Below are positions 32,987-43,354 of a stretch of 64,000 bases of DNA, piece by piece. The DNA comes from Hygrocybe punicea (lineage: Eukaryota > Basidiomycota > Agaricomycetes > Agaricales > Hygrophoraceae): contig OY744468.1 in the NCBI GenBank assembly GCA_963556145.1, forward strand, positions 5,890,001 through 5,954,000, written 5' to 3'. The position numbers and the translations under genes were made by a program. The notes under the pieces were generated by a model, which was not told the DNA's origin, did no database searches, and saw only the letters and a list, made by a program, of their open reading frames with translations. Numbering within the stretch: the stretch's first letter is position 1; the number at the start of each line of letters is the position of its first letter.

Positions 32987-33975
32987 CCACCCCACCCCCC
33001 CAGTCCCAGCAGTGCCTTCGCAAGCCGTGGACCCTCGAGTGTTTGTTACATGAACGCTCAATAGCTTTAGGCCTTTCTATTGACAAATCTACTCGTTTCA
33101 CCTACAGTTCTGCTCTCAATTCCTACATCGCTTTCTGCAAAATCCATGATTTCGCCATCGACCCCACACCAGACACCCTTAGCTTTTTCGTTGTCTTCAT
33201 GTCCACCCACATCAAACCTTCTTCAGTGGACAACTACCTGTCAGGAATTGCAAATCAACTAGAGGACCACTTCCCCAATGCTCGTAAACACCGCAACAGT
33301 CACCTGGTTTCCAAAATGCTTGCAGGTTGCAAATGCCGTTTTGGCTCTTCGACAAACCGCAAGGATCCACTGTCATGCGCTGACCTGTGCCACGCCGTCA
33401 CATCCTTTGGTAACTCTCCATCTCATGATGACAAGCTTTTTATTGCACAGCTCCTCACTGGTTTCTTCGCACTACTGCGGCGCGGCGAACTCATGTACCC
33501 CGATCAATCCTCTCTACATAACCCCCGCAAACTTTCACTATGTCACTCTGTCTCTTCCACGACAACAAGTTACAGTTATCTTCTACCCTCCCACAAAGCG
33601 GATGCTTTCTTTGAAGGCAACACACTCCACATTCAACAACTCCCTGAAGTTGATGATCCATACCACCACTTCCATCATTACTTGGCCTCTCACGATGACC
33701 TTTTCCCTTTTCACCCTCAGCTCTGGCTCAAATCTGACAGCACTGTCCCATGCCGCTCCTGGTTCATCAAACGCCTGCGGACTCTCTTCCCAATCACATT
33801 GGCGGGCCAGTCATTGCGTGCAGGTGGTGCCACATCCCTGGCCATTACAGGAGCACCACCGCACATCATCCAAGCAGCCGGCAGATGGTCTTCTTCCGCT
33901 TTCCAGATCTACATTTGTAAAAACCCGATTCTTCTTCATGCCTTGATCCATGGGCACCCCGCTTTCTCCATCTGA
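32983..33975 (+). CDS. DIRS-like tyrosine recombinase (330 aa), HxxR box altered
   Basis: Tyrosine recombinase that would integrate the circular cDNA intermediate. An N-terminal SAM-like core-binding part (SSALNSYIAFCKIH, PSSVDNYLSGIANQL) precedes the catalytic domain. The first Arg lies in LLRRGELM (residues 166-167). The box AGQSLRAGGATSLA has Gln276 where His is usual, with Arg279 retained. GRWSSSAFQIYICKNP holds the Tyr nucleophile at 310. ATG 32983 overlaps the RT stop, suggesting reinitiation. The frame is full length for the family. His to Gln may reduce activity. Confidence 0.85.
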   Translation: MTTPPPQSQQCLRKPWTLECLLHERSIALGLSIDKSTRFTYSSALNSYIAFCKIHDFAIDPTPDTLSFFVVFMSTHIKPSSVDNYLSGIANQLEDHFPNARKHRNSHLVSKMLAGCKCRFGSSTNRKDPLSCADLCHAVTSFGNSPSHDDKLFIAQLLTGFFALLRRGELMYPDQSSLHNPRKLSLCHSVSSTTTSYSYLLPSHKADAFFEGNTLHIQQLPEVDDPYHHFHHYLASHDDLFPFHPQLWLKSDSTVPCRSWFIKRLRTLFPITLAGQSLRAGGATSLAITGAPPHIIQAAGRWSSSAFQIYICKNPILLHALIHGHPAFSI

Positions 33976-34627
33976 CACTTTTTCAATCTCACACTATTCT
34001 ACAGTTTGTTTTTATCTTGTGGACTTACCTTTCCCTGGACTTTGCTTGGACACTTGGACACTGGGCACCCTCCTGCCAGTAATCCCTTTTCATTGTTTCT
34101 TTCTGTTTTATTGACATTCATGTTGTCCTCCCATCTTCTTTCTCAATCAGAACCCATCTCCTATAGACTTTTTACCGATTGTACTCCACAAATGTCATTT
34201 TTTGATGGACTTGTTTTCTCTCCTGGCTCCAAGCCGGAGAGAGCAAGCTCCGATTATCTGGCTAATCTTCACGTGCTCCTCAAGCAGAGTCGATTTTGGT
34301 CTGGAAGGGGTACCACCCCCGATCACTCAAAGACCCTTGATGCCCCGGCACATTGGCTCGGCACCTCGGCTTATAGGTTTATGTTTAAAATTTACGTGTA
34401 GAAATATGATTCTGTGCAGCGGATTTGCTTCCAGTGCAAACCCGGCAGCACCTTCAATGTGGCGGACGCGAGGTTTCCGTTTTCATGGCCATTGTCTCCG
34501 ACAACGTTTTTTTTGACGCCAGATTCTTCCCCGACTGCGTTAGCGAAGCCGGTAGACGGGGACCTTTTTTTTAATGTCGCCAAGCTGAACAAACATCCTT
34601 TAAAGGACTAGCCTTCATGATCAGATG

Positions 34628-34635
34628 TATATAAA
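34628..34635 (+). promoter_or_regulatory. TATA box of the arm A seven-TM gene
   Basis: TATATAAA lies 43 nt before the start codon at 34678 and is conserved in arm B (ATATAAA just before 60381 on the minus strand, about 45-50 nt before its ATG). Confidence 0.6.
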
Positions 34636-34677
34636 CCTGAGAGTTTCGCCAGACTTCTAGCACTCCTCAGCGATACC

Positions 34678-35843
34678 ATGGCATTCAATGACGACCAAGC
34701 GTACTTTGTAGCCTTCGCCGTGGAGGCTATGTTGTGGGGTTAGCGATCTCGCTCCTGTCCTGCCCGTCACAGCTAAACGTGTACCTCACAGGCGGCTATT
34801 GTTTGCTGTTTTTCACGACAGTCGGGGTCTTATTTGGATATAGAAAGTGCAACAAGATTCTTGTTGCGGCGACGATAGCCCTCTTCGTGCTGTGTACTAC
34901 GCACTATGCCGTCGTTTTCGCTAACGTTTACCAAGGCTTGGTGGGGTCCTTCATGTTGGCTTCGATCAATATTATTCTAAGGTTTTATCTTGCAGATGGT
35001 GAAACACTTCGCGATTAGCGACGAAGACCACACGCTTATCGGAGCTGATATGCTGAATTTCATTATTGACTGGCTTGGCCAATCGATACTGGTAAGATAC
35101 ATCATGTATTTTTTGGTGTGTCCGCAGTATTCACCGCCGCTTGTAGATATATCGCTGTTGGTTTGTCTGGGGTAACCGCTTTAGCATCATTTTACTCCCT
35201 CTGCTTATGTCATTCACTTCGTTGTGTATGTTGCCCATCATAATTGAGGTCGTCACGTCATGGCTCAATCTTCCCTTAGCATGTGCTATCTCCTCCCTTG
35301 TTCTAATCCTTAAAACCCCCAACGCCTTACCCACCGTCGGCGGCCAAGGCCCAACCATAATGCATTTGACCTATGTTGCCACTGGAGTGCCCATTGGTAC
35401 CAATATTCTGCTGACGAGTCTGATCACCGGTCGCATCTGGTACATCTCTCGGCAAACATCCGAATACTTCCATTCGGATGGGATTTACGACGCTATTGCG
35501 CTGATCGTGGAATCCGGAGCATTGGTCACCGCCATTCAGCTCGTGCTTTCTGTCTTGATCTTAACTGGTCAATCCACCCAAAATATTTTGTTCTCCACAG
35601 CCGCACAAGTTTACGTTCGTGCACTTTTTCTCTCCTTGCAAACTCATTCTTGACCATTGAGCTTGACAGGGTATCGCGCCAACCATCATCCTTCTCCGTG
35701 TTGGATTGGGAACATCTATCGATACCACCGTGACCACAATGAAATTCGCTGAACCTAGAAAGCGAAATGGTACTGTCAATGCCTCGCTGGATCCATCTAC
35801 ATCTATTGCTTTCTCAATGAACAATTTTAAGACAGAAGTCTAA
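34678..35843 (+). CDS. Seven-TM membrane protein, arm A copy (five exons, 315 aa)
   Basis: Exons 34678-34738, 34792-34940, 34996-35091, 35147-35614 and 35670-35843 join in frame, with four GT-AG introns of 53-55 nt. The product starts MAFNDDQAYFVAFAVEAMLW and has seven hydrophobic segments: around GGYCLLFFTTVGVLF, VAATIALFVLC, the IDWLGQSILIYRCWFVWG block, the ILLPLLMSFTSLC block, TGVPIGTNILLTS, the ALIVESGALVTAIQ block, and PTIILLRVGLG. QSILIYRCWFVWG and PTIILLRVGLG are typical, as I remember, of a large Agaricomycete orphan family of membrane proteins with unknown ligand. A TATA box lies 43 nt upstream. Intact ORF; likely expressed at the plasma or an inner membrane. Paralogue at 59154-60330. 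Confidence 0.85.
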
Positions 35844-35899
35844 TACAATAATTAAATATTGTAAATAGCTGAGTTTTTCTTCCATTTTTTGTGCTCTAC

Positions 35900-36440
35900 C
35901 ATAGTGCCCACAGCGATGAGAACCTCTGCTTGGATGTTAAGCCAAGCTGGAGCAAGGAACAGGAATCTTTCATCGGCCTAATGGCCGTCCACGCAACAGG
36001 TAGTGGACCTGTGCACGCGACAAGGTCGTGGAGGTCCTCGGAAGCGACTGCTAGTCAAGTGTACATGTCGCATTTAGTACCAACTCGCTTACTCTCAGAG
36101 GGTGGCATTTGCCCCTTTAACGTATGTCTCTGGACACCAACAGTGATAGCATTCCGTCGATCTCGTCGAATAGGTGGTACAACGAGGATTCAGATGGGGA
36201 GAAAATGAAGTCTGGTTTGTGAGGGACTGCAAGGGTGTCAGTGAATGGTTGGCTGAGTCTACGCCAAGTTGGTTACTTACTTCAATGATGATGGGGCCTC
36301 TGAGTTGTCCCGCATCCTCGCGAGCGGCAAGGTTGTCCCCGAGATGCTGCGCATGTCCAAGTTGAGCACCCGGCTCGGAGGACAGAAGAATGAGTAGAAC
36401 GAGTAATCATTGGGCCAGTGTGTGTTCTTGCTCAGGTTTG
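35900..36440 (+). pseudogene. Dispersed repeat gene fragment, arm A
   Basis: A broken frame gives the block YAKLVTYFNDDGASELSR, then ILASGKVVPEMLRMSKLSTR and a stop near 36396. The same block lies at 58618-58824 (minus), and poorer copies near 17230 and 25500. It looks like the 3' end of a repeated, transposon-carried gene. No function recognised. Confidence 0.45.
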
Positions 36441-36572
36441 TCTCCGGTCCTCGCTTGCCCAGCCTCCTCGGCACCTGGCAGTGCAAACGCCAATTGACGC
36501 GGTTGTCCAGGTTTGCAAGGTGATGCAAGCATATTGCCCCCGCTCAAGTCACCTCAATTAAGGCGCGCCACG

Positions 36573-38711
36573 TCAATTGACGTGGTCGCGCACTTGCAGA
36601 TCGGACGAAGAACGAGTGGCACCATGATGGGTGCACCTCATTGCTGTTTTCGCCTCCCGCATGTACATCCACCTTGCACATAGGCATACCGGCTGCGTGG
36701 TTCTAGGACGCGACTCCGTTGTCCCTGGATGCGTGAATGACATTTCTGTCATTCTTGGCATGTTAGCGTCGCCCTCACGTGGCTCCCAGAGGTGGTGGTG
36801 ACATGGTCAGATGTAGAACTGTGAGGTAGGAGTGGGTGAAATCGACGCACTTGTGGGCCGGGGAAGTGAGAGCACCACTTCCCCAACCTCGTTTTCTTCC
36901 TCCTCCTCTCTGGTACACATCGCATCTAGCTTGGACGTCGGCGTCTCGTCCTCGAGGTCCCTGGACGCGATTCCGTTGTCCGTGCGCATGTGGACAACAT
37001 CCGGCGTTGTCCATACGAACGTGTTGGGACGATCCTCGTCTTCATCGTCATCAGCAGTGGTAGGATAGAGGGCAGGTGAAACCATCGCACCTGTTGGCGG
37101 GGGGGTGGAAATGCCACTTCCCCGGCTTCATTCATCATCTTCCCTTTGCAAACGCTTGGACGCGGGCATATCGTCCTCGAGGTAATTGGGAAGCTACATT
37201 AGTGTCGGCAGTGTTGGCTCAGCCATGTGGCTGTGGCTATTGACGTCCAAGAACGATGTGGGTGTCGTTTATTAGCGGTTTCGCCCCAGCTGGGTCCAAG
37301 GGCAGCGTGGACCTTGTTCTTAGTCCCTCGTTGTCATTGGTCCACGGCGCACCCCTGCGTTCTGGTTTCTGGGTCCGAAGGTGGTGTCGTTGGCGGATCC
37401 GGAGGCGACGTGGCATCATCAGCGAGTCCAAATGCGGCCTTGGGAGGTGTCAGTTGGCGCGAGAAGGGGAGAATGGTGTGGACAGCAGTAATTTGTGCGG
37501 GTAAGTACCTGCCACCTGTTGGAACACCTATGGCGGTAGTGACCAGGAAGGCGAACGAGGCCAAAGCGGGGTAGTTGTGGTGGTGAACAAGATGCGCCAG
37601 TCAATGACTGCTTCCTACAAGGCCGATCGCCAGCACAGCACCTCTTTTCCACTTCATCTCTCGGTGGTGAGTACGGACCGTTTTTCTCGAACGGTTTCAT
37701 TTCATTTCACATCACCAGATTGCAAGAACCTTGTAACTAAAAGGCCGAGCTGTCAGACACCGAACACACTTGTAGATCGATACTCAACCTAAACACTCTT
37801 CGTCACTCCACTTCGACATCCTCACTCCTCTCCACCCTCGTGAACTTCCCATGCTCATACTCAGTCCACGTGTAATGAAACTTCACTCTCTTCTTCCCCC
37901 CACTACCCCTCATGTTCAGGTCCTTCTCAGCAGCACTAGCACCCCTAGAATGGCCCTCATTCCCCCACAACACGCCCACGTGGCGATCCACGCATCCAGC
38001 TCTGCGGTAGACTTGGGGAGCAACTGACACCCGCCGGTTGATTGAAGGCGTGCACACACGGAGACGGATTCCAGGCGGGTGAGAGGTAACGGCGTTGGAT
38101 AGTTTCCTGGATGTGTTTCGTTGTTGTGACACGTTGACTGTGAAGGGGACGGAACCTACACTTGGGACCCAATCCAAGAATTTGATGCGTCGGAGGTTGG
38201 TGCTACCTTGACAGTATCTGAAAAGGATATCAGCAATCCAACTATGAGTGTAGCAACGAAAATTAAGATTACAGCCCATCCAGCGTTGCTCGTTTTCATC
38301 GAACCCCTCACATCAGTCCGTCCCAAAGTCCCCGTATACGAGGATGAAGAAGGCAGCGGAATCGGGTGGAATGTGATACATGGGAGAGAGTATGGAGATT
38401 GGGGAAGGAGAGGAGGCAAGGTATTGAAGTAGCAATGAAGTTGTATGGGATGAGTACTTTGGCAACTCTGCAATGTACTGGCGGTAAGCGTCAGACCTGA
38501 ATCGTGAAATGTTGTGAAAGGACCGAACGTGCGCTGCCGACTCTGGATTCTCCAACAGCCCTTTACTGAGTCTGTCCAATTTATGTTGACTAGTCTTGTC
38601 AAAGCGTTCGTGACTGGACTCGAAACATTCCCAAGCTAGGAATATGTTCGGTTTGAGAGACAGCGCGCAAGGCGTCAAGACGATCAAAGTAAATTCCGGT
38701 GTGATGGGCAC
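36573..38711 (-). pseudogene. Hypothetical gene, arm A copy (degenerate)
   Basis: Minus strand. The first part (38711-38313) gives NIFLAWECFESSHERF, LDRLSKGLLENPESAA and an end FFILVYGDFGTD. A neighbouring frame gives a single TM block (WAVILIFVATLIVGLLISFS, near 38270-38210) and later GKKRVKFHYTWTEYEHGKFT (near 37880). Further downstream are low-complexity acidic stretches (ASRDLEDETPTSKLDAM, REEEEENEVGEVVLSL, near 36950-36870). No single frame joins them and the first codon is not ATG. The same chain is in arm B at 55598-58217. Unknown function; probably decayed or a multi-exon gene that I could not resolve. Confidence 0.4.
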
Positions 38712-38987
38712 TTGGATTGTGGGTTCGTTACAGGTTGTTCTTGGAGTATGCGAGAATTAAAAGCTTTATATAATAGAAAGGCGATGTCACACAATGTGAG
38801 ATGGGTCTTTGCACCATTGCTGTATTCATGGTCATATGCTTCTGTTGTCGAAATACAAACATGGCTTTATACGACGATGGTCAATGTTTGCGGATGATAG
38901 CGAGGTGAGTCAAATTTTCAAGTGCTCGCGCTATCTAAGCCTGTCTTAGACTTCGCTACAGTTCCACTACTTGCGTGACTACTGGAC

Positions 38988-39888
38988 ATGGCGGAAATGA
39001 AGGAAGGGTATCTCGACGATGTATTTGAGGTCTTGGATGCACACTGTCACCCGTGCGTCCTGATGGGTCGGTTTGCTTTAATATGGATGGGTGCGGAAGT
39101 GTGGCCGGAGCAGGTGAGTCCACACATCATCATCTAGTATTGTGTTCCAGCGTTCTGACTGCCATAAATTCAAGCCCCTCGACCTCCTGATCCGCAACAA
39201 GCAAGTGGGTACGATTGCTGCAGACCTAGTACGCACAGGATGCTGGGCAGAGGTTCCTCTCGTCCCTACTTTCAAGGAGGATTACTTGCAACCACCACCG
39301 CGCATCTTCGAACGAACGGATGGCACCTTCTCCATCAAGATATGGAGTGAAGAAGCTGCCCACCTCCTCGTTGATACCCCTGCGGATGAGCGCAACGATA
39401 ACAATCGGCCTTTCTTAATTCAGGCTCTATGCTGTGAGGCGCTCAACCCCGTTCTACTCGAATCAGATATGCACCCTAGCCCGGAGATTGCTACGCGCAA
39501 GCCAAGCCTGCTGACTACTCCCGATACTCGCTTCCTCCGTCATGTTCGGTGTCAGTCGACAAGCCGTCAACCACAAACCAAGGTGTATATTCCTACCATC
39601 TCGCGGTACCTGGATGCACTTCTCGCACAAATCCGATGGTTACAGGAAAATGGGTACGGCTCATTGGCAGTTTACGGCCCACGCGCGGACGTGGGATTCT
39701 TAGTGCGTTATTTGTTCTTGGAGATGCCAAGCCAGAGAAAGAAGTTGTTGCCGTTATTGAAGAGCGACTCGAAGAGCGAGTTGGAGAAAATTTTAGATCG
39801 GTATAAGAGGACATACAAACTCAGACTCAGGATCAGTGAAATTTCTCAGACTGTCAAAGGGGAGAATGGCGGTGAGGTGAGGGTATAA
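38988..39888 (+). CDS. Hypothetical protein, nucleotidyltransferase-like (287 aa, two exons)
   Basis: Exon 1 38988-39113 and exon 2 39151-39888 join in phase 0 across a short 37-nt GT-AG intron. The protein begins MAEMKEGYLDDVFEVLDAH, then LMGRFALIWMGAEVW and KPLDLLIRNKQVGTIAADLV. This layout (small residue-Arg-Phe-Ala turn, then an Asp-Leu strand about 25 residues on) resembles uncharacterised fungal proteins with a nucleotidyltransferase-like fold, but I do not see a full GSxxxxxDxD motif. The C-terminus is basic and coiled (LEKILDRYKRTYKLRLR). It lies in the segment that arm B lacks, so it was inserted into arm A or deleted from arm B. Intact frame. Confidence 0.5.
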
Positions 39889-40321
39889 TTTTTACAGTTT
39901 GTTGAAAACATTCATATTGTAATGCTATTAATTAGCTATCCCATCCCCGGTCACCTGCGTAAGAAGTATTTTTACCCCAGCATCACCTTTTGTGTCTACC
40001 ACCTCGTTAATCACATCGATCTCACTCTGGTCCACAGGTTTGTGACGCCATCCAAGGACCACCTGGCGAGGCCTACAAGGTAAACCCTCACCTTGCTGTT
40101 CCAATCTTACAAGGCTGACCATGCGATACAAGGGCAGGGATGGCAAGGTTGAGGCATACATAGCTATAATGCTGTAGGTGAAGTTCCTGACGACTCAGAG
40201 AGAACGCCTCACAAGATAACTCTGTTGATACAGAGTTCTTGCGCTGTCTTTCCTTGTGAGTTAACGCTGTCCCGAGGCTCGCGCTGCATTCCTAGACGGG
40301 GGTGTGCCATCCGGGCAGGAA

Positions 40322-40460
40322 TTTCGTTGCTGATGTGTTCGTTGCGCGGTAATTCTTGGCGAGAGAACCCCACACTGACGTATTCATTTCGTGGTACCTC
40401 TTGGCGAGAGAACCCCCATGCCGACGTGTTCATTGCGTGGTACCTCTTGGCAAGACACAC
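40322..40460 (+). repeat. 45-bp minisatellite (about 2.7 copies)
   Basis: Units containing TCTTGGCGAGAGAACCCC repeat at 45-46 bp spacing (40358, 40403, 40449). On the minus strand the unit reads VGFSRQEVPRNEYVS-like peptides. It is near the inner end of the arm A-specific segment. Confidence 0.65.
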
Positions 40461-40716
40461 GACATGGATTATCAGATTGGACTGCAAAGCCTCGGTCCTA
40501 CAAATATGTACGAACCTTACAGTAACATGAGCAAAGAATACACGTATGGGAAAGAGAAGTTCAAACTAACCCCAGTGGCTCGAAAGAGACAACACTGAGG
40601 TTGGGGCCGTTCTGCGGGGAAATGATGAGAATGTGAGGGAAAATGGCAAGTGGCAAGATATAAAGCAGTTGGTGAATTACGAAACAGACGAAGGTGATAA
40701 AAGAAGCGCATACTAA

Positions 40717-42741
40717 TCAAGGTAGTTGTATAAAAGCTTGGCTGGTAACCGAATCTCCCTCCAAACTGATCACGGTGGCTATGACGAGCATTGCTGTTCC
40801 TTCAGATGGGGAAAACGATTGGTTGGGGGAATACACCCATGTGAAGCTTTGCGGTGTTGGGGGGAGAGATTTATCTTGGACATCAAGCTCGGTGAGCGTG
40901 CAGCTGATTTGGCAGGGTGTTGTTCCGGTCGACGAAAAGAGAATAATGTTTATGAAGGGATTTACAACGGATGTGATGGGTGGGCCGATCTCAATCCCGA
41001 AATCGGCTGGCCGAAACCCATCCACCTGGACAGAGAACGACAACGTATAATCTGTTTGAACTATGCCGAACATTGGGAAGAGAGGCGTGATAGCGCAACT
41101 TTTGGAGAAGATGTAGGCTAGACCATCGAGTAACGCAGAGCCATTCATGCTACCCCAACCAGTACAAGCGTCCCATCCAAGGGTGGCCGAATATCCAGGC
41201 GCTTTGGTACCCTTGACCTTGTTACTAGAGGGACCCTTGGATCCATCGATATCGTTGCAGACACTTGAACCCAAGGCATACACTACAGGATTTATGAATC
41301 CAACGTTTTCTCCAATTGCGGCATTGATTCGCGCAATGAGACCGGCCCACAGCGGTGCAGCCGCACTTGTGCCCCCCATCTGTTGGTAATCACCGTCCAA
41401 AGGGATGTCATAACCACTGTCGGGGTTCGCATTAGCGGCAACGTCAGGAACACCGCGCCCCTTGCGTTGGTCGCTATTCGCGGAGACGGGAACGTTCGCA
41501 GAATTTTGGTAAGAAGGCAAATCAAAATAGCCGCTGACACCTCCTCCAGTTGCACCCCCGCCACGATTCCAAACGTATTCGGTATACGATGAATCTTTGA
41601 CGTCCCCAACAGTTGTGCCGCCGACAGCCAGGATCCACGGGTCGCTGGCCGGGTACTGCACATGAGCCTTGCTGTCCCCAACATCACAGTCACTCCCTCG
41701 GTCACCCGATGCGACGCACACTGTTACGCCCTGCAGCGCGGCGTCTTGAAAAGCCTTTGAGACCGCGTCCATGAAATCCGTGTGTGTTTTTTTGGGGTCG
41801 TCGTCGGCGTCATACTTCGAGTAGCTGGAGGATAGAACTGAGCAGATAGGGTCACCGGAGTCAGGGTGGGTAACCTTTCCGATGAGGTGGAGCCATCCTT
41901 GCTCTCCACCTGGCTCGAAATATACAGCGACCGAAGCACCTGGGGCTGCACTGGCCGAAATACAAATATCCATTGTGGTCTCAATCTTCGTCCCAGGATT
42001 ATTTGTCGCGTCATCAATGCTAACGTCCTGGATTGTTGGCACTGTGAGGTGCAAATCGTCGAAGTACTGTTTTATATCACTCATTTTGTAGCCTCCCTTG
42101 GAAGAGAAGATGGCGATCGTTTGTCCAGCAGCACTCTGGTCGGGGAAGTTATACAGCGAGGTGATTTGTGGAACCGTGAGAGACGCTGTGTTAGGAGGAT
42201 CATCCGAAGGCGAGATGGTCCGCCGAGTGACGGTCCTATTATCGAGACCAAAAATGCCAATGACAATCCCCGCGAGATCTCCAGGAATGTGAATAAATCC
42301 ATCCAAACCCCGATACGTCTCGGTTTCGGGTTCGTCCGCGGCACTAAGAACAATTTGGTGCTCGAAGCGCCAGAGGTTTACAGCAAAAGACAATTCCATT
42401 TGTCTAACTGTCCCAGACACAACGACGGTGCGCCGGGCGGCATTTGTTTCGACCACATTGAGGTGGTGAGCCGTGACGAAACTGGTAACTTTATAGATGT
42501 CTTCATCGGATGCGCCATACAAGGCAGCAAAGTCCGAATTCGGCATGCGTCGGCGTTGAGAAGGATGGGTCTTCAGAAAGAAGTCGTGGTCAGGCAGTGG
42601 CGCTCCATCTAGACGGCGACGTAGAACGATCGTGATCGTGAAAGTCTCGTTAGGATAGGCAGCACCGAGAGCTTTCGCAGATGGTGAGGGATGTCGTTCG
42701 CTACCTTCGAGGCGTTGAAATCCTCGGGGAATGTTGGACAT
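40717..42741 (-). CDS. Kumamolisin-like sedolisin (S53 serine-carboxyl peptidase), arm A copy (674 aa)
   Basis: Intronless. Residues about 10-172 form a pro-kumamolisin activation domain (LEGSERHPSPSAKALGA, FAALYGASDEDIYKVTSF). The S53 catalytic domain follows, with the ExxxD pair in IETTMD (Glu254, Asp258), Asp347 in ASGDRGSD and Ser459 in GGTSAAAP, and a calcium-site-like GWDACTGWG near 522-530. A C-terminal extension of about 130 residues is not typical of the core enzyme. There is no N-terminal signal peptide, unlike secreted fungal tripeptidyl peptidases; the start and propeptide look like bacterial kumamolisin-type proteins. By family it is an acid endopeptidase that matures by autocleavage. 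Paralogue at 53320-55338. Confidence 0.92.
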   Translation of the reverse strand: MSNIPRGFQRLEGSERHPSPSAKALGAAYPNETFTITIVLRRRLDGAPLPDHDFFLKTHPSQRRRMPNSDFAALYGASDEDIYKVTSFVTAHHLNVVETNAARRTVVVSGTVRQMELSFAVNLWRFEHQIVLSAADEPETETYRGLDGFIHIPGDLAGIVIGIFGLDNRTVTRRTISPSDDPPNTASLTVPQITSLYNFPDQSAAGQTIAIFSSKGGYKMSDIKQYFDDLHLTVPTIQDVSIDDATNNPGTKIETTMDICISASAAPGASVAVYFEPGGEQGWLHLIGKVTHPDSGDPICSVLSSSYSKYDADDDPKKTHTDFMDAVSKAFQDAALQGVTVCVASGDRGSDCDVGDSKAHVQYPASDPWILAVGGTTVGDVKDSSYTEYVWNRGGGATGGGVSGYFDLPSYQNSANVPVSANSDQRKGRGVPDVAANANPDSGYDIPLDGDYQQMGGTSAAAPLWAGLIARINAAIGENVGFINPVVYALGSSVCNDIDGSKGPSSNKVKGTKAPGYSATLGWDACTGWGSMNGSALLDGLAYIFSKSCAITPLFPMFGIVQTDYTLSFSVQVDGFRPADFGIEIGPPITSVVNPFINIILFSSTGTTPCQISCTLTELDVQDKSLPPTPQSFTWVYSPNQSFSPSEGTAMLVIATVISLEGDSVTSQAFIQLP

Positions 42742-42903
42742 GTCGAACTTGGATTAAGAATATGGGTAATCTCGGGTTGAGTTTTTATCTTCTCCATCGT
42801 GGCGGTGACTGGCGTTTATCGCGGAATTAGTGAAAGTAATCAATGATCAATGATCTGGGCTGTCCACTGATCATTATCGATGCGTTATCAGTTATCAAGG
42901 CGG

Positions 42904-43331
42904 AGATTTGGTGCTACCTGGACGGTATTTGAAAAGGATATCAGCAATTCAGCTATGAGTGTAACAACGAAAAATAATATTACAGTCCACATTCTGCGCA
43001 CCCAGCGTTTCTCGTTTCCATCGAACATGCCCCTCAAATCAGTCCATCCCAACGTCCCCGCATACGAGATGACCTTGTCACTTTTGGACAACGAGGTACG
43101 AAGTGACGTGCATCGAAAGCTGCAAGGACTATGCGGATTGTGAGAATCTAGAAGAGGGTAGCGGAATCGGGTGGAATGTGATACATGGGAGAGAGTATGG
43201 AGATTGGGGAGGGAGAGGAGGCAAGAGGTGAGGTATTGAAGTTGTATGGGAAGCCTTGGTGGTCCGTCTATAGACTCTGTACAGTAGGGTGGGCATCGTG
43301 AATAAAATAATTTGTATTTGACACACGACAT
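42904..43331 (-). pseudogene. Third copy (3' part) of the arm hypothetical gene, in the loop
   Basis: Minus-strand frame with LSNTVQ-type end and the TM block WTVILFFVVTLIAELLISFS, homologous to 38205-38420 and 55880-56190. Its 5' part appears to be the fragment at 50270-50440, about 7 kb away in the same orientation. Confidence 0.5.
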
Positions 43332-43354
43332 CGATATTCACATCCTCTAATACA

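Larger units (their letters stand above)
29880..34443 (+). mobile_element. DIRS-like (tyrosine recombinase) retrotransposon, inactive
   Basis: Three consecutive coding blocks on the plus strand (gag-like, RT-RNase H, tyrosine recombinase) without an integrase or flanking LTRs define a DIRS-superfamily element. The boundaries are approximate: the left limit is a change to coding-like sequence near 29880, and the right limit is where arm A of the inverted duplication begins. I could not find the inverted or split direct repeats that would fix its ends. Confidence 0.75.
34444..42903 (+). repeat. Inverted duplication, arm A (about 8.5 kb)
   Basis: Shares gene order and sequence in reverse with 53153-60574. 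The outer limit is near GGCAGCACCTTCA (34444), matched by TGAAGGTGCTGCC at 60561-60573. The inner limit is near TTATCAAGGCG (42893-42903), matched by CGCCTTGATAA at 53153. Arm A carries an extra segment of about 1.75 kb (about 38700-40450, with a nucleotidyltransferase-like gene and a minisatellite) that arm B lacks. Confidence 0.9.

Noticed and set aside
36775..37574. Several overlapping ORFs on both strands in arm A (and 57107-57985 in arm B)
   Set aside because: High GC and low-complexity sequence keeps many frames open; only the minus-strand acidic blocks (arm A) are consistent with the arm gene, and even that is uncertain.
40726..41121. Antisense ORFs within both sedolisin genes
   Set aside because: They are shadows of a conserved sense gene; the same antisense frames occur in both copies because the sense protein is conserved.
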